A stretch of 64,000 bases of DNA from Cordilura impudica (lineage: Eukaryota; Arthropoda; Insecta; Diptera; Scathophagidae): assembly GCA_963682025.1 (NCBI GenBank), contig OY821521.1, positions 167,966,209-168,030,208 of the forward strand, written 5' to 3'. Under the pieces are notes generated by a model, which worked only from the letters and a program-made list of their open reading frames with translations, was not told where the DNA came from and made no database searches. Shown here one piece after another: positions 1 through 11,654 of this stretch. Made by a program: the position numbers and the translations under genes. Position 1 is the stretch's first letter. Each line of letters opens with the position of its first letter.

Positions 1-1012
1 ACAAGAGAAGTTGTTTTTTAAAAAAACATTTTTTTTTTTGAAGTACCATTCTGCAAAAAGTATCTTTCTTAAAGTATCCTTTTTTAAAATACCTTTTTAA
101 AAAAGTACCTGGTATTTTTAAGTACCTTCCCTTCCTTAAAAAAATATAATTTTTTTTAAAAAAGTACCTATTCTCTAAAAAAAATTTTTTCTTAAAAAAA
201 AACCATTAAAAACATCTTTTCTTAAACAAGTATACTTTTCTTAAACAAGTATACTTTTCTTAAAAAGTATTTTTTTTAAAGTACTCTTTTTTTGAAAAAG
301 TACCTTTTTAAAAGGATAACTTTCTTCTTAAAGTAAATTTTCTTAGAAAGTTGCCTTTTTCTCAAACAAGGATCTTTTATATAAAATAACTTTTTTTAAA
401 TAAATATTTTTTAAAAAAAGTAAATTCTCTTAAAGTACTTTTTACAAAATTACATTTTCCTGGTATATGGCAAACCAAAAATTGCCAGATTTTTAGAAAC
501 GGTTATTTTCAAATACCGCATAATTTTTAGCTCTTAAAACATTGAAAAGCATTATTCCTTATTGTGACTATTGGTAATCCGTTGTAACGCATTGAACAAT
601 GAATTGCGACCCCATAAAATATTTGTATTCATATCATATAACAACTCGAGTCCATATAATGTCCGTACATGCGTCGGTCTCTCTGTCTTTTGAAATTACG
701 GTCATTCAACAAAATAAACCATTTACCTGGGTGAAGTTAAAATAATATTGTTTGTCGTCACTACCAGTAGGTTGGTATATGAAATGGGTTAAATCGGGCA
801 TCACTGTGTCAAGATATGGTCTTAAATATGGAGATACCTCCAAAAATGCTAAAAAAAAAAAATCAGTGTATTTGCTGAAATAATTTTGTAGTAAGTTTAA
901 CAAATTGTTTACTTTTCCAAATATTTTGTTTATATTTTTTATCAATACTCAAATCAAGGTGGAGGGTGTGAAAGCTTCGACACAGCCGACTTTAACACTC
1001 TTACTAGTTTTT
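1..1012 (+). repeat. INE-type (Helentron-related) repeat, family INE-B, 5' part outside window
   Basis: The 3' part (about 470-1,012) matches, in inverted orientation, 26,988-27,560: same CTCGAGT-containing block, same CATTTACCTGG block, same stem-like end followed by CTTACTAGTTTTTA. This 3' end (short hairpin, then CTTAC/TTACTTGTTT) resembles the DINE-1/Helentron class. Positions 1-460 are a low-complexity array of AAAGTACCTTTTTTTA-like words; a matching array lies at 27,540-27,840. Non-autonomous; no coding sequence seen. Confidence 0.55.
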
Positions 1013-2196
1013 ATTTTAAACTTGTTCTGTTTTATATATATATATATATCTTTTGTTCTGAAAATTACTATTTTCTTTCAATGTTTTTTCTTTAATAAAA
1101 CGAAAACTAATGCAGCAATGTTGAAGTGTTTCATCTCTCAATTTGAATTTCCTACTAAAAAAAAAAAAAATAGTGCAAACTTTTCTTAGCCAACCTTCCC
1201 CAATGCACCTACAGTATATTATATTCTACTTATTATTATTTTAAATATGCTTTATCTCAATAAGTCTTGCTAAAAACAACTTTTCCATTCTTATGAACAT
1301 GGCTGCATCTTGTACATTCTAAGAAATCATATTTTGATATTATAAAAGGCAAAAATCCTTAAAGTTGTTAGTAGTACGTTTACGTTAGGAAATATATACA
1401 TTGTATATAAATAAATAAATAAATAAATATACACAACATATACAATAAATTTATGCATGCATATTTTATTAAGGCTTTGTTCGGTAACATGTTGTTACAG
1501 GATCAAGCAGACATACTCTTGCAACTGAGCACTTGCATAAACTTACGTTAACTTTTTTTTTTTCTACACTTTTAGCTGTATGTAATCGTATCAGTGTATC
1601 AGTCATATGAAGCAAAAAACGAAAAGGACATGTTCTAGAAATAGGATATGGTATACAAACAACGGCAACAACAACACTATTTATATATAAGATCGTGTTT
1701 TAGCATACAAAATATGGGAAAAATGTATATAAAGTGTTTTGAAATTATGCCTGGAAATAGAGATTGTGTTTTTTTTTTTAATATAAAATATATGTATAAA
1801 ACCATAAAAAGCTTTTACAGCCTGTTTAAAAAAAGAAATAACTATTAAAATCAAATTTATTATGAAGCCAAGTTAGAGTTATAAAATAAGTTACATAAGA
1901 ACTGATTACACTGGCTACAGTTTGGAAAGAATTAAAAGTTTTAAAGGATTTATAAGAGTATTGCTAAAAATATGAAGAGAAATATTTTAATTGAAACGAG
2001 TGTTTACTTTTAACACTAGTTGCAGTATCAGTTTGGAAACTAATTTAAATGACTGTTAATTTTTTTACCAATATCAGTATTTTGCCTACAATAATAATTT
2101 CTATGGGATTATGGCTGGACAAAATTGAAAAGAAAAATTTAATGTGCCCGACTTAACAAGGAAGAATATGTTCTAGCTCCGCAGATAATCAGTTTT
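1013..2196. other. AT-rich stretch without recognised feature
   Basis: No coding pattern, terminal repeat or paralogous copy recognised. It contains a short AAAT/ATAA microsatellite (about 1,410-1,432) and several poly-A/T runs. Could be host intergenic or intronic DNA or fully decayed repeats. Confidence 0.4.
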
Positions 2197-2380
2197 TATA
2201 CCCAATACCACTATCAGATCAGAGTACAATGAGTTGCTACTGAAGTTTGTAGCTACCAAATTATTTGACCTAGACCCATCTTTTATTATACTGGTGGGCT
2301 CCGAATAACTTTCTGAGTCGATGTTCTTTCGTCCTTTCCAGTCTGTGAAGTAAATTACGTATAGGAGCCCACTTAATGAT
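2197..2380 (+). repeat. DINE-1-like element, 5' fragment
   Basis: Starts with TTATACCC followed by a diverged version of the head seen at 8,957 and 53,338, including the ATTTGACCTAGACCCATC block and the GAGTCGATG block. The 3' hairpin end is not found nearby, so this is a truncated or diverged copy. The sequence from 2,380 to 2,985 has no clear identity. Confidence 0.5.
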
Positions 2381-3777
2381 ACTAGAGAAATGTTGAAAAA
2401 TGTTGGGTCGGTCGTGCATTTGACCCGACTAGGAGCATCTTATGAGCTGGTCCCCACAGCTGTTACCATTATAAAAAAAAATTAAACTTTGTATGGGAGT
2501 CTTCTTAAATAATGGAAAATGTTCGGAAAAAATATCGGGCAGAAAAAATAGCGGGGTCGGTCATAACTGACACTGTGGCAGTTATGGAGATTTTTTTTGC
2601 AAATTTTACTTTATTGTCTTACTTGCCATCATCCTACCCCGCCCCCGCCCCTTTTTTTGGCTTATGGAGTTTTTTCTAACATCATAACATTTGGAGGTCT
2701 AACGTAGCCAAATCCTGTTACTTAGAAACTCCATATAATACTATCCCACAATTAATTTACCCACTAGGCAGTTATGGACTTTTTCTTCTATATGTTTCTA
2801 GTCTGTAATGTAAATTTTTTTTATGTGGGTTCTAAAAAAATTTTGAATTTGGAAAACTATTATCGGTCGGTCATAAATTTAACAGGTCCAGGGGCATTAG
2901 AATGGTCCTTGAAAAAATTAAAATGCGATTTTGGGTATAGGTGGGATCCAGTTTGTTATATTTCCATATAAACTAATAAAACTAATAAATGTGAAGTTTG
3001 GGGGCAATCGGATAAAGAAAAGTCGCGCCGGAAATCGATTGAAAATTTCAAGTGGGTTTATATGGGGAATATATGACCTTTTTTGAGATTTTACGAAAAT
3101 TTCATTCTATAGCTTCACTTTTCCGACAAGTTGTTACAATAATCGGGATCAGTATTAAATTGTCTATTCAAAAAGCTATAAAAATTCAAAATCGAATAAA
3201 AAATCGCCAAGAAATAGCAAATGCCCCAGACCACTTTTGTGCCAAAACAAAACTAGGTCATGAAATTTGATAGAATTTTTTTCAACTTTGAGAAATTAAT
3301 TCAACCCATAACTTTTTTTGTCTATATATCAAAGTAATCAGATATGAAGTATTGTTTTATTACCACGTTGTTAACCTATTAAGCATTGAGACCGAAAATG
3401 GAAAATTTTTTTGATCAAATTTTGAAAACTCCTTTTTCAAGTTTTAAAAAATTTTATTAAACAAAATTTAAAAAAATGGTTCTGGCGCTTTAAGCTTCTG
3501 CTAAGTATTTGTGACAAATTAACTGTGTGAATTTTTAAGTAAATCCCTATGGCAGAATTTTTTTGACAAGGAGATTATTTTTGCGGATTTCGAGAAAAAT
3601 GCGATTTTTGTAAAATATTCTTTAAATGTACTCTTTCTAAATACTTTGTATCAAAAATTCATCACGTTTCTACTTTTAAATGTTATATTTTATCTTAATA
3701 GCCAAGGGTTTCGGAAAAAAAATATGACCCCATTAACCCTTTCGGAATCGAGGTCACATATGACCCCAAGCTAATAA

Positions 3778-4250
3778 GTCGCCGTTCACACACGACGATT
3801 TTAGTTGCGCAATTTTTGAGTTTATATATGTTTGCGGTGAGGGGAATAAAAAGGGAAAAATAATTGCCGGTTCTCGGCTATTTCAAGCAATTCTCTCATT
3901 CGCTTTTTTTTTTTGGTTGAATATTTGACATTTCTTTTCATTCGGTGTTTCGCTTCTTGGTGTGAATAATTCGTAATTATTGTTTAATTTATTAAAATGG
4001 CGTTTAAATGGAATCGGGACTTAATTGAAAAATTAATAACTTTGGTTGAGGAAAACCATTGCATTTATTATGTTAAATGCAAAGAATATTTGGATCGGGA
4101 CTAGAGCACAAATGTCAAATTATAAGAAAATAAAAGCAAAACAGAACAGTAAAATTGCCGAAGAAATTGTCGTGTGTGGATATAAAAGCAAGTTCAAAAG
4201 AGAATTGCCAAAAAGTTGCGCAATAAAAATTGCCTTGTGTGACCCCCGAC
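3778..4250 (+). mobile_element. PIF/Harbinger-like element with TAA target duplication
   Basis: The 473-bp segment starts GTCGCCGTTCACAC and ends GTGTGACCCCCGAC, an imperfect inverted repeat of about 40 bp. It is flanked by TAA on both sides (3,775-3,777 and 4,251-4,253). The related R1 copy at 39,395-39,420 runs through this point without the insert. A 3-bp TWA duplication is characteristic of PIF/Harbinger, and the MADF-like remnant inside agrees with the Myb/MADF accessory gene of that superfamily. No DDE transposase is present. Confidence 0.6.
3997..4215 (+). pseudogene. MADF-domain-like DNA-binding protein remnant
   Basis: From ATG 3,997 the frame reads 35 codons with a tryptophan at codon 5 and a hydrophobic pattern (DLIEKLITLVEENHCIYYVK) like the first helix of MADF domains. 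It stops at TAG 4,102-4,104. Similar MADF-type text continues in other frames to about 4,215, so the copy is frameshifted. MADF/Myb proteins are the DNA-binding partners of Harbinger transposases, and the position inside the Harbinger-like element supports that origin. Too short to be sure; it could be a chance resemblance. Confidence 0.45.
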
Positions 4251-4942
4251 TAACAAACAATTTATTCAAGAAATATTTTGTAAGTGTTGTTGACTTTTTA
4301 GATGGGATGCTTAAAATATAATAACCATATCTTTAACATGCATTTAACAAGACCCTAAAGAGCTAGATCAATTTTTTAAAATTTTGTTCAAGAAAATTTT
4401 TCAAAACTTGAAAAAGGAGTTTTCAAAATTTTATCAAAAAAATTTTCATTTTCGCTCTCAATGCTTAATAGGTTAAAAAGGTGGTAATGAGATAATACTT
4501 CATATCTGAGTACTTACAGGTATAGAGACTAAAACAAAGTGTTGGCTTTAATTAATTTCTTAAAGTTGAAAAAATGCCATCAAATTTCATGCCCTAGTTT
4601 TTTTGGCACAAAAGTGGTCTGGGACATTTGCTATTCCTTGGCGAGCTTTTATTCGATTTTGAAGTTTTATAGCTATTCGGAAAGATAATTTAATATTGAT
4701 CTCGAATTATATAACAGTTTGTCGGAAAAATTAAACTGTAGAACGAAATTTTCTTAAAATCTGAAAGAAAGTCATATTTTCCCCATATAAAACACACTTG
4801 AAATTTTCAATCGCGTTGAGCCACCTCTAAATGTTTTTTGATTGGCCCAAAACTTTGTATTTCTAAGTTTTTTGCTATTCGCATATCTCGAGGTGGAAAG
4901 ACCGAGAGTTTTTTTTTCTCCATATAATGAAGGGCCATCCTA

Positions 4943-5173
4943 ATGAACACGATATTTAAGTAATATTGAGACATCTGTGCTTAATCCTCCAGCAAACTCA
5001 TTTTGCTTAAAAATACCCTCTATTTTTCTATTTGGGACATGTTTTTACATATTTTTTTGTTTAGGAACCGTATAATTTATGGACTTATTATAAAAGTATG
5101 TTTATTTATGAGTAAAATGCAGCTTTGGATTAAAAAATCTGGTAAAAATTAACTGAACTATTAAACTTTTAAT
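4943..5173. other. Unassigned sequence between R1 and a short hairpin repeat
   Basis: No coding or terminal-repeat signal recognised. Confidence 0.3.
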
Positions 5174-5276
5174 AAAAAAAATGGAATAAATGCCTGCAAA
5201 AATTTTTGATTTGAATAACCGACTATGTTATTTTAGCATAAAATTTCTTAGTGCAGGCATTAATTCCATTTTTTTT
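5174..5276. repeat. About 100-bp hairpin-forming repeat
   Basis: The left arm has A-run then ATGGAATAAATGCCTGCA (5,181-5,198). The right arm has TGCAGGCATTAATTCCAT then a T-run (5,252-5,269), nearly perfect reverse complements with one mismatch and extending into the A/T runs. The loop is about 53 bp. It may be a very small foldback MITE or a decayed larger palindrome; no second copy seen here. Confidence 0.5.
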
Positions 5277-5470
5277 ACCTTTAACTCAAGATTTTGGATG
5301 TGTTTCACAAACTTCAATGACAGGGTCTTGTTGTACTCGACAAGACCAATGAGAAAAAAGCATCGCATCCCAGGTATTTTTTTCTGTCACACAGTTTTAT
5401 TCATAGAGTTAAATTCTTATTGTTTCATTATTTTCAATTCTCTATACGGTGTAAACAAAATGATAGATTT

Positions 5471-6125
5471 CAATGGTGCGTGGTAGAGAAGAAGAACGCA
5501 TATATTTAGAAAATTCATAACAGCACTGTATTCCTAATCGGACCGGTTTCTGGGAATTCAGCCTTCATCGGCGATTTATTGAACACTAGCAGATTCCAGC
5601 ACTCGAAATTCGAGTGCAAATTATAGGAAATTTTATTTTTTCATTTAATAAAGACCCTAAAGTTATGCTTCACAATTCAACTCATTTTAAATGAAGAAAA
5701 CAAAATCAACACATTAACAAAAACACAATAACAATTTTAATAAACACAAACATAGCATTGTATAATTTTATGTATGTGTTAGTAGCAACTTTAAATGATC
5801 ATAACTCCAAAAAAATATTCCAGATGATGAAAATTTATATATATGGGTAACAGCTAAAAAGAAATACCTTTCAAATGATAAATGTTTTGTTAAAAGCGGG
5901 GTAAAACCGTGAAACTTACATCGGTCACAAGAAATCGCCTTGCCTATTAATATTATAGATTGTGATAATTGTTATGTTATAATTGAATAGATTGTTTCTA
6001 TATGAAATTTTTTCTACTTAGTGCGGCCGTGAGGTTTTGAACCTGAACCTTCACATACACTCGTACTTGCACTTTATGGTCAGCGCTTTATCACACTCAC
6101 CTAAAGTCAGGCCTTCGAGCAGTGC
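5471..6125 (-). repeat. tRNA-derived SINE-like repeat split by a Helitron
   Basis: The segment 5,471-5,585 plus 5,960-about 6,060 is colinear with 63,781-64,000. Read on the minus strand, the head contains a B-box-like GGTTCAAACC (exact in the copy at the window end, one extra base here). About 50 bp upstream lies an A-box-like TAGGTGAGTG stretch with a D-arm-like GATAAAGCGCTGACC, which suggests a tRNA-derived Pol III promoter. The other end is the sharp boundary CAATGGTGCGTGGTAGAG, preceded by T-runs in three places (5,471, 6,429, 63,781). About 281 bp without the inserted Helitron. Confidence 0.5.
5586..5959 (-). mobile_element. Non-autonomous Helitron (family R2), 374 bp
   Basis: On the minus strand it starts TC, ends CTAG, and has a CTCGAATTTCGAG palindrome just before the CTAG end: Helitron hallmarks. 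It sits between A (5,585) and T (5,960) with no target duplication. The copy of the surrounding SINE at 63,781-64,000 reads straight through this point (near 63,893), giving an empty site. No coding sequence; it must be moved by a helicase elsewhere. Confidence 0.82.
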
Positions 6126-7679
6126 AGTTAGAATCAATTTTCATACCATACAACTTTTACTTCGTATTACTTTCAGGAGATACAACTCTGCCCAAACAAA
6201 CAATCGTTATTTTTGAACTTTTTAATATTTTTGCATTTATACTTCTAATTTCCACTATTCTCAGTTTCTTAAGAGTTGCCATATGTGATGTATGGTTTGA
6301 ACATTCTGCATATTGCACTTTTTGCATATATTTTAGATGATGGTTTGAAGCGAAATTTTTTTGTTTTTTTTTTATTTAAAGTCTTTTTCAGACATATTGC
6401 AATTAATATGCAAATTTTAATTTTGTTTCAATGGTGCGTGGTAGAGTATAGATGTACAAAATTTCTCCTTTTTTGAAATAAAAATTCTGTTTTCTACATA
6501 ATGTAAAAAATTTTGATTGTTTACATAACGTATTACATAATAATTCGTAATAACGTAACTTTTTGCACTATTTCATCATTTTCAAATGTTTGAATAAAAA
6601 TCGGACTTTTTATATGATACAAAAAATTTACAATTAGTTTGGTTAGAATGAAGTGCAAAATCATTAATGGTTTTTGAGTTATAGAGCTGAAAAACTAAGC
6701 GAACAAACATCAATCAATCTAAGAAAAAAATATAAAAGGTCACAAAAAAATTTGACCTAAGAACGCCACCCTCTTGCAAGGTTTTACTATAATGACCTAG
6801 TACTTTGACCGTGACTTGGAATTTTTCACGTCCCAGAATGGCTGTTATATAGTGTTATCACTCATATTTAATATTTAAGCGACATACCATTCCCATTGTG
6901 CATTAACTAGTGTAGAGGTTGCCAGATCGGAAACTTTAAAATTTTTGGCGGGGAACATACATATATTCGCTTATATCTCGACAAATAAGCATCACTGAGT
7001 AAAATGATGGAAAAAATGCCTTTTATTATGCAATTTCCTTTCCCAAATGAAAATTTTTTCGCACCTTAAAAATTTTCAGTCATTAGCAAAAAATTTGCAT
7101 TCAATAAAATTCTCATACATAAGAACATTTACCAAAAGTAGTAAAGATCAAATAAATTTTAAACTACTGCACAATTCAACATTTTCTGCAAAAATGTCAT
7201 TCTCAAAAATTGCATGCATTGCTATGTCATGTCAACTCAAACAAGGTGGTATGCCATGTCATGCCAACTCAAACATACTGTTTTAGCATGTTATTGCAAC
7301 TTAGCTAAGCTGTTGTACGTTGTTGTGGTCAATACCATGTCTTTTAATGTTTTTTCTGCAGCACGTTTTTCACTGCCTCGTATGAAAATATTTATTATTC
7401 TTTAAAATTTTTCAATAAAGATCCTAAATCAAATCAAATAAATAATTGATTAAAAAATTTTCAAATTGAAAAAAAAAACTTTTATTTCGAAATTAAACTT
7501 TATTTTTATAATCCATATAAAAGAAACAAAACATTTTAAATCCAACTAATGAAATATAAAAAAAATATTTTTCAGTTTTTAATTTTTTCCAATAAAAGGT
7601 TTACGGTTATTTTTCTGCTTTATTCATCAATTGAATTCATAAAGTCACATATATTTTGAAAAATATATACAAACCAAAT
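6126..7679. other. AT-rich stretch with minor repeats only
   Basis: Contains a short fragment of the SINE end (from 6,429), a local direct repeat of ATGTCATGYCAACTCAAACA near 7,222-7,275, and sequence near 6,800-6,900 loosely similar to 52,320-52,380. Open frames here are short and have no recognisable protein pattern. Confidence 0.4.
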
Positions 7680-8065
7680 TTGAGAAAAAAAAACTTTGCA
7701 ATATTTTGTATATTGATAGATTTAAGTGAAAATCGGGAAGCAGCTTTATATGGGGGCTATGACAAAGAATTGCCATATGGGCTTTATTTTTAGAAAATGA
7801 TAAATGGATGTAATAAACACACACAGCCCAATTTGACCGAGATCTGTATGATAATTTGGAACTTATGGCACTTTAAGCCGATTTCATAGGGGTCATTTGG
7901 ATGGGGACTACGTCTGAACATAGAACGAATTTCACCAGTTTCAATAGCTCTCATTCTATGGCCGACAAAAGCTTATATACCAAATTTCACTAAAATATTT
8001 TCATATTTGCGACCTGTAGTTTGATTAAAAGATTTACATGGACACACAGACGGACAGTAAGGAAA
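7680..8065 (-). repeat. DINE-1-like element, internal fragment
   Basis: Reverse-orientation match to the middle of the complete copies at 8,957 and 53,338 (blocks for GATCGGGAAGCAGC, GGGGTCATTTG, ATATACCAAATTTCA, and the ACGGACA tract at 8,048). Both ends are missing. Immediately to the right (8,066-8,260) are ATGTGTCACATGTGTCGC-type words repeated in both orientations, possibly a small inverted repeat. Confidence 0.6.
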
Positions 8066-8299
8066 TGTCGCATGTGTCACATGTGTCGCACGTGTTGACA
8101 TGTTAATTTTCCATGTTCATGTGTGCAAAATCACTGTAAAAACTATGCATAGATTTGATTTGAATTTATTCGACAGTGTCTATATATGTCATTGTCAAAC
8201 ATGTATGAGCGGCATAGCATGAATTAACACTTGCATGATGTGACACATGTCGCATGTTGTATAGTTCAACAATTGCAGGTCTTTAATAAATATACAGAA

Positions 8300-9836
8300 A
8301 AGTTCTCATACATTCTGAGATAGTTTCTGAAACAGAAAAAGTAGTAGAAAGTGTGGTGGCATGCCAGGCAACTCCAGTGAGTTCAAAAACTCTGTTGGAT
8401 AATTTACAGCTTCGTTAGTATCGCAAATTGTATCGATCGATTTGTATGATACTAATTCACCTGGCAACGACTGCTGTATCTTGAAGTCTATATCGTCGAT
8501 GCCCACATTTTTTGCTGCCAAAATAGTTATTTCTTCCAACTACGCATGATTTATATATTGTGTACGTATATCGGGAAATATGCAGTCAATGAGATCATTT
8601 TGCGACCCAACGTTAGTGCAAAAGTTATTGGGCAATTTTATGCATCCAGTATTTCGTAGATACGAACTTTTCCGTCGCCGATATCTAATAATTGGTTCGA
8701 GAATGTGTTATCAGATGGATCTTGTAGCATTTGGACATGCATGTTTGTTCTTAGGTGGACTTTTTCAACATTACGATGATTTCAAGCAAGCGTGGATCTC
8801 ATCAGCGTACGTTGAACGTGGAATGACGGGAAGTGTTTGTCTGAAATCACCTAGTGCCGCCGAATAATTTTTCGTTGTTTTTTATATCTTTTACAGTTCT
8901 GTTCAACGCCTCAAGCGAATGTTTGTATGCCATAGTGCATTCAGCACAGATGATAATTATACCCTATACCACTATGTGGTTTGGGTATAATGACTTTGTG
9001 CTGCTGTTTGTAACAACCAAAAATATTTGACCTACACCCATCTTTAATTATACCGATCGAGTCAGAATCACTATCTGATTCGATTTAACGCTGTCCGTCC
9101 GTCCGTCCGTCCGTCTGTGTGTCCATGTAAAGTTTGTAATCAAACTGCAGGTCGCAAATATTAATATATTTTGATGAAATTTGGTATTTGATCTTTTATC
9201 TGCCATGGGATGAACTCTATTGAAATTAATGAGAATCGGTCCATGTTCAGACCTAGCCCCCATACAAATGACCCCTGTTAAATCGACTTAAATTGCCATA
9301 AGATCCAAATTATCATATAAATCTTACTCAAATTGGGTTTGTATGTATATATTACATCCATTAATCAGTAGTCCAAAAATGATCCCTATTGGGTAACTCT
9401 TAGTCATAGGCCCCATATAGAGCTGCTTCCCGATCTTCACTTAAATCTATCAAAAAACACAAATATTGCACTGATTCTTCTCAAATTTTGTTTGTATATA
9501 TTTTTGCAAAATACAAGAGACTTTACCACATATGATCAGGATCGGTCCATTTTTGGACCTAGTCCCCATATGGATATTGCATCCGATATGAACTTTTTCA
9601 TATGTGCAGCCCAAAAAATTAATAAAAATCCCACACAAATTTGGTTTATGCTTATTTTCTATATCCAGTTAGTTGGGCCTAAAAGATAGGGTCTCTAGAC
9701 GCATGGTATAGGGTATCATATAGTCGGTCTCGACCGACTATAATTTTCTTACTTGTTTTAAATGCTGAATGAGCTGTTCTGCCTCCATCCAATAAAGTTG
9801 CTGCAATACCAGATGATGCAACGGCCAATGCATGAA
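8300..9836 (-). pseudogene. Helitron PIF1-like helicase, decayed C-terminal part
   Basis: On the minus strand, 9,836-9,766 encodes HALAVASSGIAATLLDGG followed by RTAHSAF, a conserved PIF1-family helicase block in Helitron Rep/Hel proteins. At 8,960-8,730 it continues with an ALNRTVKDIKNN-like block and DFRQTLPVIPRSTYADEIHA-like text across frameshifts. At 8,539-8,306 an open frame has LPGELVSYKSIDTICDTNEA and PTEFLNSLELPGMPPH, typical near the helicase C-terminus. The Walker-B aspartate position looks mutated. A DINE element splits the gene at 8,957-9,759, and roughly 30 codons expected at that point are absent. The Jockey insertion begins at 9,847, and no upstream helicase is found beyond it. 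Non-functional. Confidence 0.75.
8957..9759 (+). mobile_element. DINE-1/INE-type Helentron-related element, complete (803 bp)
   Basis: Starts TTATACCCTATACCA and near the 3' end has the inverse TGGTATAGGGTAT. That is followed by the hairpin ATAGTCGGTC...GACCGACTAT and the terminal ATTTTCTTACTTGTTTT. This layout (subterminal inverted repeat, 3' stem-loop, TTACTTGTTTT end, T-rich target) is that of DINE-1-type non-autonomous Helentrons. A GTCC tetranucleotide array lies at 9,094-9,117. Colinear with 53,338-54,131. Inserted in the helicase pseudogene. Confidence 0.8.
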
Positions 9837-10033
9837 TTAAGAATATTTTTTTTTTTTTTTTTATTAATATTTCTTTATTTACAATCTATCCAAGGATAAT
9901 GAGCAAATTTGATTAGTTATTGATATATCACAGATATTGTGTATATCCAGTGAGATACACAAGAATATTAATTATTACAAATTAATAATATTTACAGTGT
10001 TATTTTCATTTGTTTTTACATATTGAATAATGA

Positions 10034-11220
10034 TTATTTACGGAATGGTAGATCTAGTTTATGAGCGTTTAAGCCTTTTGATCTCTCGCCTGTGCTATCT
10101 AATAAAGCTATTGCCACTCGATTAACATGGTTGCTTAGTCTCTGCAGGTATCTTTCACTTATGGTTCTGATTTCATCTTTAACTGTTGATATAGAAAGAT
10201 CTCTTTTGATTGCCTTATTTGTAATATACCATGGAGTGTTAGTGATAAGTCTTAATGTTTTTGATTGAAATCTTTCAAGTATGTCAATATTCGAATTACT
10301 GGTAGTACCCCATAATTGCATACCGTATGACCACACAGGTTTTAATATAATTTTATATATCCTTAATTTATTATTTAAGCTTAGCTGAGATTTTGGGCCT
10401 ATAAGCAAGTAAAGTTTTTTGGTTTTAATTTTAAGTTGTTCTTGTTTATTTTTAATGTGAGCCTTCAAGGTGAGCCGCCTATCAAGAACCATTCCTAAAT
10501 ATTTAACTTTTTCACTCGTTGAAATGGAATTACTATTTATTGTGATAGATGGGCAGTTATCTCGTCTCAATGTAAACGTTGTATGGTGAGATTTTTGAGA
10601 ATTCACTTTTATATTCCATTTTCGTAACCAATATTCAAGTTCATTGATCTCATTTTGGACAAACGAAGATGCTTCTACAGGGCAGTCGCTTGTAGCAATA
10701 ATTGCAGTATCATCTGCGTATGTAGCCACCATAACATTATCGACGATCGGCATATCAGCTGTATAAATAGTGTATAAAATTGGACCCAGTACACTACCTT
10801 GGGGTATTCCAGCTTTTATATCGTATAGTTCTGATCTTTCATCATTGTTTTTAACATAAAAATGTTTATCAGATAAATAACTTTTAAAAAATAGTTAAAA
10901 AGGTGCAGGCAAAAACTTTTTCATTTTGTAGAGTAAACCCAGACGCCAGACTCTGTCGAAAGCTTGCTGAATGTCGAGGAAGACTGCAGAACAATATTTT
11001 TTTTTCTCTAGTGCGTCACTTGTAACATTGACAATTCGATGAATCTGCTCTGGAGTACCATGATTGTGTCTGAAACCAAACTGATGTTCCGGAATAATAT
11101 TTCTGGATTCCAGAATCGGTGACAATCGCCGAAGGAATATTTTTTCAAATATTTTTTAGAAAATGACTAGTAAACTAATTGGTCTGAATGATGTTGCCAA
11201 ATTTTGTGGTTTGTTGCTGT
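10034..11220 (-). pseudogene. Jockey ORF2 reverse transcriptase, C-terminal part
   Basis: Encodes the catalytic palm of a non-LTR reverse transcriptase. Visible blocks in order on the minus strand: RPISLL and KIFEK (near 11,190-11,140), HQFGFRHNHGTPEQIHR, AVFLDIQQAFDRVW, AGIPQGSVLGPILY, ATYADDTAI (the YADD active site), a VNSQKSHHTTF-type region, then VKYLGMVLD and a thumb domain ending at 10,034. One in-frame stop lies at about 10,895 between the AFDRVW and PQGS blocks. About 100 codons normally found before RPISLL are missing, so the copy is deleted just downstream of the hAT insertion point. No RNase H domain, as expected for Jockey. Confidence 0.85.
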
Positions 11221-11654
11221 GTTAAAAGAAAACGGCACAAATGTGTTTTTTAAATGAATAGCAAAGGCGTCCGAGGTGGCTTTGTCAGTTCTACACAGGG
11301 ACGTGCGGTGAAGTTTTCCACTGGGTGTTCACCACATTTTAAAATTTTAAAAATATGTCTACTCTCAGTTTTATCCAGGACCACGACGAGGACGCAATAG
11401 ACATGATCCCATTTTAATTTTTTTTTTTTAATTTTTTTTTTGTTTTTTTTTAATTTTTTTTTTATATTTTTTTTTTTTTCATTTTATTTTGTTATATTTT
11501 TTTATTTTTTTTTTGTCTTTATTTTTTTTTTTTTTTTGTTTTTTTTTACATTTTATTTTAAATAGGACTTTTTTATTTTTAAACCAGTTCAATTAGCCTT
11601 GATTTTTGAACAAAAACTTCAATGACATCATCATAAAAATCTTTTTTTATTTTT

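Larger units (their letters stand above)
2985..4942. mobile_element. R1 element copy 1: DNA-transposon-like element with long inverted repeats
   Basis: The two ends are inverted copies of about 550-600 bp: blocks such as TTTTGTGCC(A)AAA, AGAAATAGCAAATGCCCC and CTTTTTCAAGTTTTAAAA near 3,050-3,530 recur reversed at 4,340-4,860. The right end reads AAGGGCCATCC then TA, matching the GGCCACCC-TA end of copy 2 at 46,197. The left end is diverged and only approximate. The core carries a palindromic GGTCATATGTGACC-like segment. No transposase of its own is visible. A Harbinger-like insert sits at 3,778-4,250. Confidence 0.6.

Noticed and set aside
706..1189. Open frames of 79 and 94 codons on opposite strands
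   Set aside because: They lie in the INE-B repeat, overlap each other, and show no domain pattern; the inverted copy at 27 kb does not keep the frames.
3052..3270. 72-codon frame beginning MGLYGEYMTFFEILRKF
   Set aside because: It lies in the R1 inverted arm; the same sequence recurs in several copies with frame breaks, so it is repeat sequence, not a gene.
3750..3775. TTAACCCTTTCGG near a palindrome as a piggyBac terminus
   Set aside because: TTAA and a CCCTTT-like start are present, but no matching inverted end flanked by TTAA was found in this or the sister copies.
9094..9117. Tetranucleotide GTCC array as an independent microsatellite
   Set aside because: It occurs at the same internal place in all fuller DINE copies (53,474; 59,409), so it is part of that element.
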